64,000 bases of DNA from Vibrio pelagius (GCF_024347575.1 NZ_AP025504.1:1178001-1242000); one strand, 5' to 3'. Shown: positions 27,837 through 38,200, numbered from the stretch's first letter. Notes: generated by a model from the letters alone, not told the origin. Translations and numbers: made by a program.

Positions 27837-28280
27837 TTAATTGAGTTCCTCTACCGGCAACCAATCTACTTGTACGCCGGCCTGTTCAAACATATCTTGG
27901 CTAACTTTAATCTTGTCGCCCCAACGTGATAAAAAGTCTTCACTTTGAGCTGGGCAATGAACGGCAGCAATACCTGTTTGGATGATCTTCGCTGCACAGT
28001 TAGGACACGGGAAGTGTGTCACCCAAATTTCACATCCGTCTAGATCTCGCTTGGCGAACAGAATTGCGTTCTCTTCAGCGTGTAGTGTCTTCAGGTATTT
28101 CATCTCACGTGCATCGGTGTCAGCACTATCGGAGACACCATGTGGGTACCCGTTAAAGCCAACAGAAACAATGCGGTTGTGCTTGGTGATTACGGCACCT
28201 ACTTGAGTCGAAGGATCCTTGCTCCATGAGCCGACCAATTCGGCCATTTGGTAAAAACGCTTAGCCCATTTTGAAATCAT
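27837..28280 (-). CDS. dCMP deaminase family protein
   Basis: 147 residues from the ATG at 28280, chosen because AAGG lies eight bases upstream; in-frame starts at 28286 and 28301 are alternatives. The zinc-dependent cytidine/deoxycytidylate deaminase site is complete: HAEENAI (His ligand and catalytic Glu) and PCPNCAAKII (two Cys ligands). It probably converts dCMP to dUMP for thymidylate synthesis, or acts as a ComEB-like protein. Monocistronic. Confidence 0.85.
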   Translation of the reverse strand: MISKWAKRFYQMAELVGSWSKDPSTQVGAVITKHNRIVSVGFNGYPHGVSDSADTDAREMKYLKTLHAEENAILFAKRDLDGCEIWVTHFPCPNCAAKIIQTGIAAVHCPAQSEDFLSRWGDKIKVSQDMFEQAGVQVDWLPVEELN

Positions 28281-28541
28281 GTACATTACCTTAACGATCA
28301 ATAAGAGATATTTTAGATATGAAGAGTCATCATGTTAGACAATATCTCGGCAGACTAAAAGTATAAGCCTAAGATTTTCAGGGAAAATGTAGCGTAATTG
28401 TAAGCTATTTATGCGCATCTGGTTGCAATTTACATGTTGAAACATTTTGACCGGTGATAATTGATATTCCTCGGACAATGGTCGCAATTGTGTTACGTAG
28501 ATTTTTATACTGTTCTATTTTTAACTAGCGATGGTATACCA

Positions 28542-29681
28542 ATGTGTAAAAAGCTACTCCTGACCGCTCTGGCCAGCTCTATGATCCTTGTCGGCTGTGG
28601 GCAAGATGCCCAAAACGCCCAACAAGCGCCTTTACCTCTCGTAGCTGTACAGGATGTTAATGTTATTCCTCACCAACAAAGCAAGTCTTATATTGGTCGT
28701 ATTGAAGCTGTAGAAGACACAGCGATTACAGCTCAGGTATCAGGCTACCTTCAAAACCGTCATTTCAAAGAAGGGCAAATGGTTGAGAAAGGTCAGTTGC
28801 TCTACACCATCGAGCCTTCCTCTTTTGAAGCACAAGTAGCTAGTGCGAAAGCCTCGGTAGCACAAGCGAATGCTAACCTTAAAAAAGCTGAACTCGACTT
28901 CAACCGCGGTAAAAATCTACTTCCGAAAGGCAGTATTTCTCAATCTGAATTCGATGCTCTTACTGCTACGCTTTTGGGGGCTCAGGCACAGCTTGAAGCG
29001 AGTAAAGCTCAGTTGAACTCAGCGAATGTTCAACTTTCTCATACCCGTATTGAAGCGCCGTTTGCAGGCCGTATCAGCGACAGCAAAGTGAGCACCGGCG
29101 ACCTCGTATCTCCATCTTCTGGCGTATTGACTACGTTGGTAAGTCTAGACCCAGTACATGCATCGTTTAGCATTAGCGAACGTGAACGCTTGGCGTTGGG
29201 TATGGACCGTATTGAAGGTGACGGAAGCAGTGATAGTGACCGTGTTGAAGTGCAAATTATTCTTGAGAATGGTGAAGCGTTTGAGCACTTAGGCAAGCTA
29301 GATTTCTTAGGTAACCGTATTAACCTCAATACCGGGACAATCGCGATGCGTGCGATTGCCGATAACCCGAACCAGCAACTTTTGCCGGGACAACATGTGC
29401 GTGTCAACCTTCGTGATAAGCAAGAGATCGACGTCGTGACTATTCCGCGCCGCGCTGTTCAGACTGACCTTGAAGGTGACTTTGTGATGGTGCTTGTTGA
29501 AGGCGAGGGTGCGCCAGTGGCAGAGCGTCGTAATATCGATATGGGTCGTCAGGTTGAAGGCGGCGTGATTGTGCACTCTGGTCTTGAAACGGGCGATGCG
29601 ATCATCACGCAAGGTCTACAGCGCGTGAGAAATGGAATGCCAGTGCGTATTCAGCCTTCAGCTTCTGAGAAAACAGAGTAA
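28542..29681 (+). CDS. RND efflux periplasmic adaptor (membrane fusion protein)
   Basis: 379 residues from ATG 28542 ([20 protein letters not shown]); the 27-codon upstream frame extension is not a signal peptide. The lipobox is ILVGC. Domains: lipoyl/beta-barrel strands (about 50-90), a coiled-coil hairpin (about 95-170, [20 protein letters not shown]), second lipoyl half ([18 protein letters not shown]), and the membrane-proximal beta domain. It links the inner-membrane pump encoded 11 bp downstream to an outer-membrane channel such as TolC, which is not encoded here. Confidence 0.9.
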   Translation: MCKKLLLTALASSMILVGCGQDAQNAQQAPLPLVAVQDVNVIPHQQSKSYIGRIEAVEDTAITAQVSGYLQNRHFKEGQMVEKGQLLYTIEPSSFEAQVASAKASVAQANANLKKAELDFNRGKNLLPKGSISQSEFDALTATLLGAQAQLEASKAQLNSANVQLSHTRIEAPFAGRISDSKVSTGDLVSPSSGVLTTLVSLDPVHASFSISERERLALGMDRIEGDGSSDSDRVEVQIILENGEAFEHLGKLDFLGNRINLNTGTIAMRAIADNPNQQLLPGQHVRVNLRDKQEIDVVTIPRRAVQTDLEGDFVMVLVEGEGAPVAERRNIDMGRQVEGGVIVHSGLETGDAIITQGLQRVRNGMPVRIQPSASEKTE

Positions 29682-29692
29682 GGGACACAACT

Positions 29693-32600
29693 ATGCTAAG
29701 TCGTTTCTTTATTCAAAGGCCCAAGTTTGCCCTTGTTATCTCGATTATTCTGACACTGGCTGGGGCAATTTCTTTGGCCATTCTGCCGGTAGCTGAGTAC
29801 CCAAAAATTAGTCCACCTTCGGTAAGTGTATCTGCATCGTATACAGGCGCGAGTGCTGAGGTTGTAGAACAGGCGATAGCCGATCCCATAGAAACTTCGG
29901 TTAATGGTGTAGAGGACATGATCTACATGTCTTCTAAAAGTGCCAACGACGGCTCGTACAACCTTAACGTCACCTTTGATGTTGGTACTGATCCAGATAT
30001 GGCTCAGGTTAACGTACAAAACCGAGTTGCCCAGATTGAATCGAAACTTCCACAAGAAGTTAGAATGGTAGGTGTAACCGTTAAAAAGCGTTCACCTGAC
30101 CTGTTGATGGTATTGAACTTTTACTCGCCAAATGGTGAGTATGACGATCAGTTCTTGATCAACTACATCAACTTAAATGTGAAAGACCAGTTAGCCCGTG
30201 TGACCGGTATTAGTGAAGTGAATGTGCTTGGTGGTGGTGAATACGCAATGCGTGTTTGGTTAGATCCTGAAAAAATGGCTAACCTCAATATCACTACCTC
30301 AGATGTGAATCGTTCGCTGGCGGAACAAAATGTTCAAGTCGCGGCTGGTCGCATTGGCGCAGCGCCTTACAACAACGCACAAGAAGTGCAGTTCAACTTG
30401 GTAACAAAAGGCCGACTAGAGACGGTTGATGAGTTTGAAAATGTCGTACTTCGCGCAAATAAAGACGGCTCAACGGTCTATTTGAAAGATGTTGCGCGTG
30501 TAGAGTTAGGTAAAAGGTTTTACGATGGTAACGGCAAATATCGTGGTCAAGACGCTTCAATCGTAGCATTGTCACTGCAGTCAGATGCTAACGCGTTAGA
30601 AAGTGGCCAAGCGGTCATGGCGATGCTGGAGAATCTAAGTAAAAACTTCCCTGAAGGTGTTGCTTACGAGGCGAGTTACGACACCACAGTGTTCGTTGCT
30701 GAATCGATAAAAGGTGTTGTTAAAACGCTTATTGAAGCTATCTTACTGGTTATCGCTGTAACCTATCTATTTTTGGGTAGTGCGCGTGCGACTTTGATTC
30801 CTGTTGTTGCTATTCCGGTATCCTTAATTGGTACTTTTGCAGTGATGCAGATGACCGGTTTTACCATCAACACAGTTACCCTATTTGGTTTGATCCTTGC
30901 GATTGGTATCGTGGTGGATGATGCGATTCTGGTTATCGAAAATGTCGATACCACAATGGCTAAAGATCCAACCATCTCTCCTCGCAAAGCGACACTGATT
31001 GCGATGAAAGAAGTAACGGGGCCGATAATCACCTCTACCTTGGTACTGTTAGCGGTATTTATCCCTGTGGCAATGCTTCCGGGTATCACCGGGATCATGT
31101 ATCGCCAGTTTGCACTGACTATCTGTATCGCGGTTGTGATTTCATCTATCAACGCATTGACGCTGTCTCCTGCATTGTGTTCTCTGGTTCTGAAACAGGG
31201 TGGCGGTAACACAGCGCGTTGGTATCAAGCATTTAACCGTGGTCTAGAAAGCGTGACCAAGAAGTACGGTCAAGTCGCAGGCTTCCTTGTTAAGAAAGGC
31301 GTACTGCTGTTTACCTTCTTCGTGGTGGCATTGGCTGCGGTCACTTACTTCTCGAAGACAACGTCTACAGCGTTCGTTCCTCAGGAAGATAAGGGTATCT
31401 TGCTGGTTAATGTGCAATTGCCTGATGCTGCTTCTTTGTCTCGTACACAAGAGGTGACTGAGCACTTACTGGAAATGGTAGAGCAAGAGCCTGGAGTGGA
31501 CGGTGTTACGTTGGTAAACGGTTACGCCTTTATGACGGGTGCGTCAGCATCAAATGGTGCGTCGTTGTTTATCAAACTGCACGATTGGGATATGCGTAAT
31601 GCACTCGATGGAGAGCATTCAGCACAAGCGATTTCTCAGCGAATTAACGGTCGCGCTGCACTGGAACTGCCACAAGCAGTAGTCTTTGCGATGGGACCTC
31701 CGGCAGTTCCAGGTATGGGCGCGGCATCTGGCTTTGAGTTTGTATTAGAAGATACATTAGGCCGTAGCCGAAGCGATCTTGCGATGGTAATGGATGACGT
31801 CATTCAGAAAGCTAACCAGCAGCCTGAAATTGCACGTACTTTTAGTACTTTCCGTGCCAACGTTCCGCACTACTACGTGGACATTGACCGCGAAAAAGCG
31901 CAGCAGTTAGGTATCCCTCTGTCTGAAATCTTCCAAACATTGCAAGGTAACCTAGGTTCAATGTATGTGAACGATTTCACCATGTTTGGTAAGAACTTCC
32001 GCGTAACCATGCAAGCCGACAGTGACCATCGAAATAGTATGGAAGACCTGCAACGCTTCCATGTTCGCTCCTCATCGGGTGAGATGATCCCATTGAGTAC
32101 ACTGGTAACGCATGAGCAGATCTTTGAACCTGATGTAGCGTGGCGTTACAACATGTACCGTAGTGCTGTGATTCAAGGTCAACCAGCTCCAGGTTACTCA
32201 AGTGGTGATGCGATTGCCGCAATGGAACGAGTTGCTGCAGAAGTCCTTCCACAGGGTTACCAGTACGAGTGGACAGGCATGGCGTATCAAGAAGTATTAG
32301 CGGGTAACCAAGCTATCTTCGCGTTCGCTTTGGCACTGATCTTCATCTACTTGTTCATGGTTGCGCAGTACGAGAGTTGGACAATTCCGATTGCGATTAT
32401 ATTGGTGGTGCCAGTGGCCACGTTGGGCTCTTTCTTAGCACTTAACCTCACAGGCACGCCACTTAACTTGTACGCTCAGATAGGTTTGGTTCTACTGATA
32501 GCGCTGGCGGCGAAGAACGCTATTTTGATTGTGGAATTCGCGAAAGTTGAGCGTGAGGAGAAAGATGTGCCTATTGATGATGCGGCAGTGAAAGGAGGAA

Positions 32601-32845
32601 CCTTGCGTTTCCGCGCGGTAAACATGACCTCTTGGTCGTTTATCTTAGGTATCTTCCCATTGATCTTCGCGGCGGGAGCTGGCCACGTGAGTCAAAACTC
32701 GCTGGGTATTTCATTGATTGGCGGTCTGCTATGTGTGTTGTTAGCAGGTACGTTTCTCATTCCTGGTTTCTATGCGTTTGTTCAGCGCAGACGTGAGAAA
32801 GCCCATGGCGGAAATACCAAACTTATTCCTCTCGATGATGAATAA
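29693..32845 (+). CDS. RND multidrug efflux permease, HAE1 family
   Basis: 1050 residues with the AcrB layout: TM1, a large periplasmic porter domain (about 30-330), six TM helices, a second porter domain (about 550-860), five TM helices. Proton-relay residues are present: two Asp in [15 protein letters not shown] (TM4) and Lys in [15 protein letters not shown] (TM10). It exports hydrophobic drugs, bile salts or dyes from the periplasm using the proton gradient. It forms an operon with the adaptor 11 bp upstream. No local regulator is adjacent. Confidence 0.94.
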   Translation: MLSRFFIQRPKFALVISIILTLAGAISLAILPVAEYPKISPPSVSVSASYTGASAEVVEQAIADPIETSVNGVEDMIYMSSKSANDGSYNLNVTFDVGTDPDMAQVNVQNRVAQIESKLPQEVRMVGVTVKKRSPDLLMVLNFYSPNGEYDDQFLINYINLNVKDQLARVTGISEVNVLGGGEYAMRVWLDPEKMANLNITTSDVNRSLAEQNVQVAAGRIGAAPYNNAQEVQFNLVTKGRLETVDEFENVVLRANKDGSTVYLKDVARVELGKRFYDGNGKYRGQDASIVALSLQSDANALESGQAVMAMLENLSKNFPEGVAYEASYDTTVFVAESIKGVVKTLIEAILLVIAVTYLFLGSARATLIPVVAIPVSLIGTFAVMQMTGFTINTVTLFGLILAIGIVVDDAILVIENVDTTMAKDPTISPRKATLIAMKEVTGPIITSTLVLLAVFIPVAMLPGITGIMYRQFALTICIAVVISSINALTLSPALCSLVLKQGGGNTARWYQAFNRGLESVTKKYGQVAGFLVKKGVLLFTFFVVALAAVTYFSKTTSTAFVPQEDKGILLVNVQLPDAASLSRTQEVTEHLLEMVEQEPGVDGVTLVNGYAFMTGASASNGASLFIKLHDWDMRNALDGEHSAQAISQRINGRAALELPQAVVFAMGPPAVPGMGAASGFEFVLEDTLGRSRSDLAMVMDDVIQKANQQPEIARTFSTFRANVPHYYVDIDREKAQQLGIPLSEIFQTLQGNLGSMYVNDFTMFGKNFRVTMQADSDHRNSMEDLQRFHVRSSSGEMIPLSTLVTHEQIFEPDVAWRYNMYRSAVIQGQPAPGYSSGDAIAAMERVAAEVLPQGYQYEWTGMAYQEVLAGNQAIFAFALALIFIYLFMVAQYESWTIPIAIILVVPVATLGSFLALNLTGTPLNLYAQIGLVLLIALAAKNAILIVEFAKVEREEKDVPIDDAAVKGGTLRFRAVNMTSWSFILGIFPLIFAAGAGHVSQNSLGISLIGGLLCVLLAGTFLIPGFYAFVQRRREKAHGGNTKLIPLDDE

Positions 32846-32872
32846 CGCGAGTTGATATTAACCACATGAAAC

Positions 32873-32903
32873 AAAAGGCTTAGCATTTGCTAAGCCTTTT
32901 TTA
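32873..32903 (+). terminator. terminator of the RND operon
   Basis: Twelve-base stem AAAAGGCTTAGC/GCTAAGCCTTTT with a four-base loop and T-run. Confidence 0.92.
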
Positions 32904-33067
32904 TATCCAAAAAGAATATAAATTGAACTCCATATACCAATTATTCAAATGTATCATTGAGTTTATACTCTAAACATGATCTTCTAATAAAATAGCGTTT
33001 TTTAAATAAATCATTGATATTTAATATTATTATTCCTTTCGGTGAACGTGTGTATGCTCGAAAATGT

Positions 33068-33096
33068 TTGCACAATATTGTGAAGTGTTTCAAAAT
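33068..33096 (+). promoter_or_regulatory. possible sigma-70 promoter for the MaoC-type gene
   Basis: TTGCAC, 17-bp spacer, CAAAAT, about 40 bp before the start codon in a strongly AT-rich region. Moderate match only. Confidence 0.35.
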
Positions 33097-33137
33097 TAGC
33101 GGGTTAAGTTACGTTATTTTTGTGCATTGAGGTTCTT

Positions 33138-33833
33138 ATGAAGGTCATTGATTTATTTAAACACCGTAGTGAAAGTGTTTCGCCACAACACTCAGAGTTT
33201 ATGCAATGGATGTCTCCAACTCTAAGAGAGTACTGGGGCGATTTTCTGAACCGCACGCAAAATAGCCACTTTTTTGCATGGGTACGCGACCACCATAAAC
33301 CAGCCGTCAATGAAGACGCGCCAATCCAGCCAGCTGCACCGGTTGAGAAACCGATCGAGCTAAAACCTGAAGCACAAGCGGTTTACGATGAGCTGTCTGC
33401 TCAGATCGGTGAAGTGATCCATACAGGTGATTGGATTCATGTAGGCCAAGATCGTATTAACCAGTTTGGTGAAGTAACGGAAGATATGCAATGGATTCAC
33501 ACAAATCCTGAAAAAGCAGAATCTGACTCGCCATTCAAAACAACTATCGCCCACGGCTTTCTCACGCTGTCTCTATTACCACGTCTGACAGACAGTGTTG
33601 ATCCAGATAAGTCGCAATTTCCGACGGCGAAAATGGTGGTGAACATTGGTTTGAACCAAGTACGTTTCCCTTATCCTGTAAAATCAGGTAATAACGTACG
33701 TGCTAAGAGTACTCTGACGAAAGTGACGCCAATTCGTAAAGGTCTTGAGATTGAACGTGAAATTCGCGTTGAGATTGAAGGCGTACGCCGACCAGGTGCG
33801 GTTGTCGTGTCAGTAATTCAGCTTCACTTCTAA
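33138..33833 (+). CDS. MaoC-family (R)-enoyl-CoA hydratase-like protein
   Basis: 231 residues from ATG 33138, with GAGG nine bases upstream. The N-terminal 90 residues are a proline-rich linker-like region. The C-terminal hotdog domain carries the MaoC signature: DRINQFGEVTEDMQWIHTNP followed by IAHGFLTLSLLPRL, with catalytic Asp and His. It hydrates trans-2-enoyl-CoA to (R)-3-hydroxyacyl-CoA, often feeding polyhydroxyalkanoate synthesis, but no pha genes are adjacent. Its terminator is the insertion locus of a group II intron. Confidence 0.85.
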   Translation: MKVIDLFKHRSESVSPQHSEFMQWMSPTLREYWGDFLNRTQNSHFFAWVRDHHKPAVNEDAPIQPAAPVEKPIELKPEAQAVYDELSAQIGEVIHTGDWIHVGQDRINQFGEVTEDMQWIHTNPEKAESDSPFKTTIAHGFLTLSLLPRLTDSVDPDKSQFPTAKMVVNIGLNQVRFPYPVKSGNNVRAKSTLTKVTPIRKGLEIEREIRVEIEGVRRPGAVVVSVIQLHF

Positions 33834-33850
33834 TCGTATATAAGATTCAA

Positions 33851-33879
33851 AAAAAAGAGAGAGCCTTAGCTCTCTCTTT
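33851..33879. terminator. bidirectional terminator, target of group IIC intron
   Basis: Stem GAGAGAGC/GCTCTCTC extended by A-T pairs, loop CTTA, with A-run before and T-run after. It originally lay between the convergent MaoC-type and pstS genes. The intron begins seven bases later. Confidence 0.88.
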
Positions 33880-33885
33880 CTCGTT

Positions 33886-35774
33886 GTGCGCCGAGCATGG
33901 CGTTGATCTAGGAGGTGAAAGTCCTCTACGGGCTCAGTCGAGCGAGAACCGTTAGTCTATGCAAGGGTGTTCACCGTGAGGTGAAATCTGAAGGAAGCAA
34001 ATGACAAAACTTGGTGGTGACGAACAGAAATCTGATAGTAGGCCTATATAACTTGGGTAACCTAGCGATAGATAGAATGGCCCAATGCCTCGACGGGAAG
34101 TGTATATAGGTAAATCAGGCACGACCAAGGGAAAGAGCAACGTCTTACCTCGGGAGATCTTATGATCTGTCTCAGTCGAGACTAATACAGCAGCGATGTT
34201 GTGTGATGGATTATAAGAAGTCAGCAGAAGGCATAGTACTTTGAGGAAGTACAACTCAAAGGAAGGCCTGAACTGAATATATCAAGAAGCAGTCACTATT
34301 TACTCAATCATGTGGGGTCATAGCAAGATGAATAACATCTCTACGTTCCAATGGGCGATACCGCAAGTAAAGCTCATGGTCACGAAGAATGACAAGCATG
34401 GTCGGCGTAGAAAGGAGGACGAGTCTTGGTGAGCCCAACTGCGCTGATGGAGCAAATCTGCTCTTCAGCGAACTTGAACCATGCTCTAAGAAGAGTGAAG
34501 AAGAATAAGGGATGTGCAGGTGTCGATAAGCTCGAAATCACAGCAACCATCTCAAAACTTCGTCAAGCTTCAAATGGGCAAGAGCTCCGCCAGAGTCTTC
34601 TGGTTGGGAGCTATCAACCTCACCCCGTTCTCGGTGTAGAAATCCCCAAACCTAATGGCGGCGTAAGGCAATTAGGTATCCCAACGGTGCTTGATAGGAT
34701 AGTCCAACAGGCGATCACATCGGTGCTGTCAGATATCTATGAGCCCAAGTTCTCCAATAGTAGTTATGGGTTCAGACCCAACCGTAGCGCACATCATGCA
34801 CTAGCGGCAGCAAGTCACTACATCAGAGAGGGTCGAGGCTATGTAGTGGATATTGATCTAGCAAAATACTTCGACACGGTGAACCACGATAGACTGATGC
34901 ACAGACTATCGCAGGACGTCAGTGACAAACGAGTCCTAAAGCTAATCAGGTTATATCTACAGGCAGGCATAATGCGAAATGGGTTAGTTGAACAGAGACA
35001 AAGAGGCACGCCACAGGGCGGGCCATTATCTCCGTTGCTCTCCAATATCGTATTAGATGAACTGGATAAAGAGTTAGAACGTAGAGGGCATAAGTTCTGC
35101 CGATATGCAGACGATTGCCAAATCTATGTTGGTAGTAAGGAAGCCGCAAATCGAGTCAAAGAGTCGATAACGGAGTTCTTGGAGCAGAAGTTAAAGCTGA
35201 CGGTAAACCGTGAGAAAAGCGCAGCAACAAGAGTGACGGAGCGAACTTACCTAGGGCATAGCTTCAAGATAGATGGAGCAATCCTGATATCGAAATCGGC
35301 ACAAGTTCAAATGAAGAAGCGAGTGCGGAAAATAACGAAGCGAAATCGAGGTCGAGAGTTACAAGTGACAATCACGGAATTAACTCAGTACCTACGAGGC
35401 TGGCAACACTACTTCAAACTTGCCATACGAAAAAGTGCAATGCAGCACTTAGATAAATGGATAAGGCGACGGTTAAGGTGTTACCGCCTAAGGCAACGCA
35501 AACGCAGATATAGCATAGCGAGTTGGTTACAACGACAAGGGGTAACAGAACGCAATGCGTGGAAGCTAGCGATGTCAGACAAGGGTTGGTGGCACTTAGC
35601 TAGAACGCCTCAGGTGAATCACGCCATGCCAATAAAATGGTTCGATGAGTTGGGGTTATACTCGTTGCGAGATGGGTATGAGTCACTGAAAGTATATTCG
35701 GAACCGCCGTATGCGACCCACGCTTGTACGGTGGTGTGAGAGGACGGAGGCCGTGAGGCCTCCTCCTACTCGAT
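33886..35774 (+). mobile_element. group II intron, class C type
   Basis: The 5' end begins GTGCGCCGAGCATGG, the conserved GUGYG start of bacterial group II introns. About 540 nt of structured RNA (domains I-IV) precede the intron-encoded protein at 34429-35739. Domain V can be drawn from about 35702 (GAACCGCCGTATGCG paired with TACGGTGGTGTG in the 3' arm). Domain VI follows as GGACGGAGGCC/GGCCTCCTCC with a candidate branch-point A in CTACTCGAT. Position right after a terminator hairpin and the lack of a long endonuclease tail are class C traits. The 3' boundary is placed at CGAT, within about 2 bases. Confidence 0.85.
34429..35739 (+). CDS. ltrA: group II intron reverse transcriptase/maturase
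   Basis: About 436 residues. GGAGG lies ten bases before the GTG at 34429; a TTG one codon earlier is also possible. The RT domain (about 30-290) has FRPNRSAHHAL, DIDLAKYFDTVNH (first catalytic Asp), RGTPQGGPLSPLLSNIVLD and the YADD box at about residue 227. Domain X (maturase) follows, ending near residue 410. No HNH endonuclease domain is seen, as expected for class C introns. It splices and mobilises the surrounding intron. The frame is intact, so the intron may be active. Confidence 0.92.
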   Translation: MSPTALMEQICSSANLNHALRRVKKNKGCAGVDKLEITATISKLRQASNGQELRQSLLVGSYQPHPVLGVEIPKPNGGVRQLGIPTVLDRIVQQAITSVLSDIYEPKFSNSSYGFRPNRSAHHALAAASHYIREGRGYVVDIDLAKYFDTVNHDRLMHRLSQDVSDKRVLKLIRLYLQAGIMRNGLVEQRQRGTPQGGPLSPLLSNIVLDELDKELERRGHKFCRYADDCQIYVGSKEAANRVKESITEFLEQKLKLTVNREKSAATRVTERTYLGHSFKIDGAILISKSAQVQMKKRVRKITKRNRGRELQVTITELTQYLRGWQHYFKLAIRKSAMQHLDKWIRRRLRCYRLRQRKRRYSIASWLQRQGVTERNAWKLAMSDKGWWHLARTPQVNHAMPIKWFDELGLYSLRDGYESLKVYSEPPYATHACTVV

Positions 35775-35784
35775 TGGGCTCGAA

Positions 35785-36600
35785 TTATTTCACTCGAGTG
35801 TATCCGTACTCTTCAATAAGATCTTGGCCCTGCTCTGAAGTTATAAACTTAACAAAGTCTTTGCTCTCATCTGAAACCGACTCTTTCTTGTAAAGAATCA
35901 AAAATGGACGAGCCAATTCATAACTGTGATTAGCGATATTTTTGGAGCTCGCTTCTACACCGTTAAAGGATATCGCCTTAATTGAGCGGTCGATTGAGCC
36001 TACCGATATAAACCCAATTGCGTGTGGGTTGTGATTTACAATGGTTTTAACCATGCTGTTGCTGTTTACAACCAAGTTGTTTGGGTTGATGTCTGAAACC
36101 AGACGATCGTTGATGATTTTGGTAAGCCCCATTAGGTTTTCGAAACTATAACGAGAGCCAGAAGATGCCTCACGAGTCACTACCGCGATAGGCTGATCTG
36201 CGCCACCAACCTCTTTCCAGTTCGTTATCTTACCCTTGTAGATATTAAACAGCTGCTTACGAGTAATATTCGCGATAGCGTTTGAGCGGTTAACCACAAC
36301 AGCTAAGCCGTCGTAGGCAATAGGTTTAACCGTTAAATCATCTGTTTGCTCTTGAACGGTTAAGTTACGTGAGCTCATACCAATGTCCGAAACGCCTTTG
36401 TTCACCATAGTGATACCAGCGGTTGAACCTATACCTTGAACCGCGATGTAGTTGTCGGTGTGTGTTTTATTGTACTCCTCGGCTAAGACGTCCATAACAC
36501 GAGCGACAGAGGTCGAGCCTGAAATTGTGGTTTCTTGCGCCAGAACGGTCTGAGAAGACAAAGCTAGGGATAAAAGAGAGGCAAGAGCGACTCGTAACAT
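35785..36600 (-). CDS. phosphate-binding periplasmic protein, PstS family
   Basis: 271 residues from ATG 36600 with AGGAG seven bases upstream. Signal peptide MLRVALASLLSLALSSQTVL ends at AQ. The mature N-terminus TTISGSTSVARVMDVLAEEY and the later TREASSGSRYSFENLM (phosphate loop) are characteristic of the short PstS family. It captures phosphate for an ABC importer whose permease and ATPase genes are not adjacent. The promoter has a Pho box. An intron separates the stop codon from the original downstream terminator. Confidence 0.87.
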   Translation of the reverse strand: MLRVALASLLSLALSSQTVLAQETTISGSTSVARVMDVLAEEYNKTHTDNYIAVQGIGSTAGITMVNKGVSDIGMSSRNLTVQEQTDDLTVKPIAYDGLAVVVNRSNAIANITRKQLFNIYKGKITNWKEVGGADQPIAVVTREASSGSRYSFENLMGLTKIINDRLVSDINPNNLVVNSNSMVKTIVNHNPHAIGFISVGSIDRSIKAISFNGVEASSKNIANHSYELARPFLILYKKESVSDESKDFVKFITSEQGQDLIEEYGYTRVK

Positions 36601-36632
36601 ATACAACTCCTATTGGATTACAGTTGCCGCCT

Positions 36633-36665
36633 ATCATAGGTAGCTAATATGACATTTTTGTGAAA
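36633..36665 (-). promoter_or_regulatory. PhoB (Pho) box and -10 element of pstS
   Basis: On the minus strand TTTCACAAAAATGTCAT matches the two half-sites of a Pho box (YTKTCAY, 4-bp gap, CTGTCAY-like). Ten bases later is TATGAT, a good -10 element at the spacing expected when PhoB replaces the -35. The start codon is about 33 bp downstream of the -10. Confidence 0.75.
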
Positions 36666-36813
36666 TTCGATGCTGTTAAGTCATGGTAGCTTGGTTCACA
36701 CATTCATAAATGTGCGCTCACATTTGATAAACTCTTGTTCGCTAAACCAAGAGTTCAGTTCTAAGCTTTATTTAGGACGGTTCGCCAAATGAAGGGTGTC
36801 AAGGAGGGAGTGG

Positions 36814-37176
36814 ATGTCGGTAGTACAAATAGAGCTTAGTCGACTTCTACATGGTGCTGAAAAATTATGCACATCACGCAACCAAAGTTTGCCCGTTGAG
36901 CTTGGAAAGTCTCACTTTGAAGAGTGCGAAGGCGGTGTCGTTTTTTCGAAAGCTCACTACCTACTAGATTCATCCCATAGCGACTACACAGATGATGTCG
37001 CGCGTGTCGTATTCGACACCACTGACTCGATTTGGCTGGTGGAAGTGCCGTTAGATGAGGGAGTGCAGGGTGATTCGGTTCTCTGGGGGCCTTATCCGTA
37101 TCTATCGCGTTCCAAGGATTTGGAATTGATTCTCCATGAAATAGAAAAAGACCCAAAAACTTACTTTTGGGTCTAA
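36814..37176 (+). CDS. hypothetical protein, 120 aa
   Basis: ATG 36814 is preceded by an exceptionally strong AAGGAGGGAG; the in-frame GTG at 36796 precedes this RBS and is not the start. The product begins MSVVQIELSRLLHGAEKLCT, is acidic in its second half and has no signal peptide. Unrecognised family. Its last codons (KDPKTYFWV) are encoded inside a hairpin that acts as the minus-strand terminator of the convergent AraC gene. Confidence 0.65.
   Translation: MSVVQIELSRLLHGAEKLCTSRNQSLPVELGKSHFEECEGGVVFSKAHYLLDSSHSDYTDDVARVVFDTTDSIWLVEVPLDEGVQGDSVLWGPYPYLSRSKDLELILHEIEKDPKTYFWV
37144..37174 (-). terminator. AraC-gene terminator embedded in a convergent CDS
   Basis: Stem AGACCCAAAA/TTTTGGGTCT with a six-base loop and five-T run on the minus strand. 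It lies about 50 bp past the AraC stop and inside the end of the 120-aa plus-strand gene. Confidence 0.8.
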
Positions 37177-37222
37177 TCATTAACATTGATGCTTAAGACC
37201 TTTCTAAATTGACTTATGTCCC

Positions 37223-38053
37223 TTAAGTCTCAACGCATGTGCTCTTTAAGCGACTTTGTGCAATGAGTGCACGGAAATCCTTGGGTGTTTTCCCATGATA
37301 CGTTTTAAATGCGGTACTGAAGTGTGCGGCACTCTTAAATCCCGACTCATAGGCAATCTGTGTGATCGATTTGGTCGATGTTCTCAGTTGCGTCGCGGCG
37401 TGCGTAATTCGTTTAATTTTCAGCAGGTTTGAAAATGAGAGATTTTCTGCAGACAAACGTCGCTTCAAGGTTGCAGGTGACATTCCCATGTTGCTTGCCA
37501 CGGTATCGAGAGAGATATTGTTTTCGATATTCTGCTCAATATAAGTGATGACCTTTTGCGTCACTGTTAGCTTCGAAGCTCTGCTAATCACTGCGAGTAG
37601 GGGCGGATGTAACTCAACCATTAACGAGAGTAAAGTCAAGCCTAGTTGAGTGACTGCGTAATCATTTTTACTCGGCGCACTCGCTAGCGTTAAGAGTGTC
37701 TCTTTGAGCTGGTCTAATTCGCGCTCTTCGCTGTTGAACTTGATGTATTTCTCAGGTGCTTTTACTGATTCAAGATCATCAAATTGATTGATGAATTTTT
37801 GGAAGATAGAAAGGTCGAAATCTAAACAGGTAGCGTTGAACTCGCCATGTTCGGTATGGACTGAAACGTTTTGTATTTCACCCGAACTGTAGAGTGCGAA
37901 TTCACCAGTTTGGAGAGAAGCTTGATTGCCATTGGGGGAGGTAAACGAGATACTGCCTTGGCGAACGATAAAAATACCATTTCTTGAAGCGGGGTACCTT
38001 TCCCTTTTCCTAGGCGTAAAGTTTCTAAATTGAGTGACATTGATCGATGGCAT
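37223..38053 (-). CDS. AraC-family transcriptional regulator
   Basis: 276 residues from ATG 38053 (MPSINVTQFRNFTPRKRERY), with AAAGAAG upstream; a further in-frame ATG at 38104 would add 17 residues. The N-terminal cupin-like sensing domain (about 10-155) precedes a C-terminal double helix-turn-helix: NISLDTVASNMGMSPATLKR and IAYESGFKSAAHFSTAFKTY, ending in the KTPKDFRAL signature. The ligand is unknown. No obvious target operon adjoins it; neighbours are the 120-aa gene and rnb. Confidence 0.85.
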   Translation of the reverse strand: MPSINVTQFRNFTPRKRERYPASRNGIFIVRQGSISFTSPNGNQASLQTGEFALYSSGEIQNVSVHTEHGEFNATCLDFDLSIFQKFINQFDDLESVKAPEKYIKFNSEERELDQLKETLLTLASAPSKNDYAVTQLGLTLLSLMVELHPPLLAVISRASKLTVTQKVITYIEQNIENNISLDTVASNMGMSPATLKRRLSAENLSFSNLLKIKRITHAATQLRTSTKSITQIAYESGFKSAAHFSTAFKTYHGKTPKDFRALIAQSRLKSTCVET

Positions 38054-38175
38054 ATACACTTCTTTGGCGTTCCAATAGCTTAAATGCTCTTTATGCAACA
38101 GCATGCAAAAAGTGGCTTATTATTATGTGCAAAACTAGCTTGCTCTTTTCGTTATTTTTGAGAAACGGCGATAAA

Positions 38176-38200
38176 AAAGGCGCTAATCATTAGCGCCTTT
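38176..38200 (-). terminator. terminator of rnb
   Basis: Stem AAAGGCGCTAA/TTAGCGCCTTT with a three-base loop and T-run on the minus strand. Confidence 0.9.

Noticed and set aside
32930..32945. ATACCAATT near the MaoC-type gene as a second copy of the Vibrio dispersed repeat
   Set aside because: Only eight to nine bases match and no partner inverted end is found nearby.
33952..34254. 100-codon minus-strand frame inside the intron
   Set aside because: It lies in the structured 5' RNA of the group II intron; composition and lack of an RBS argue against a gene.
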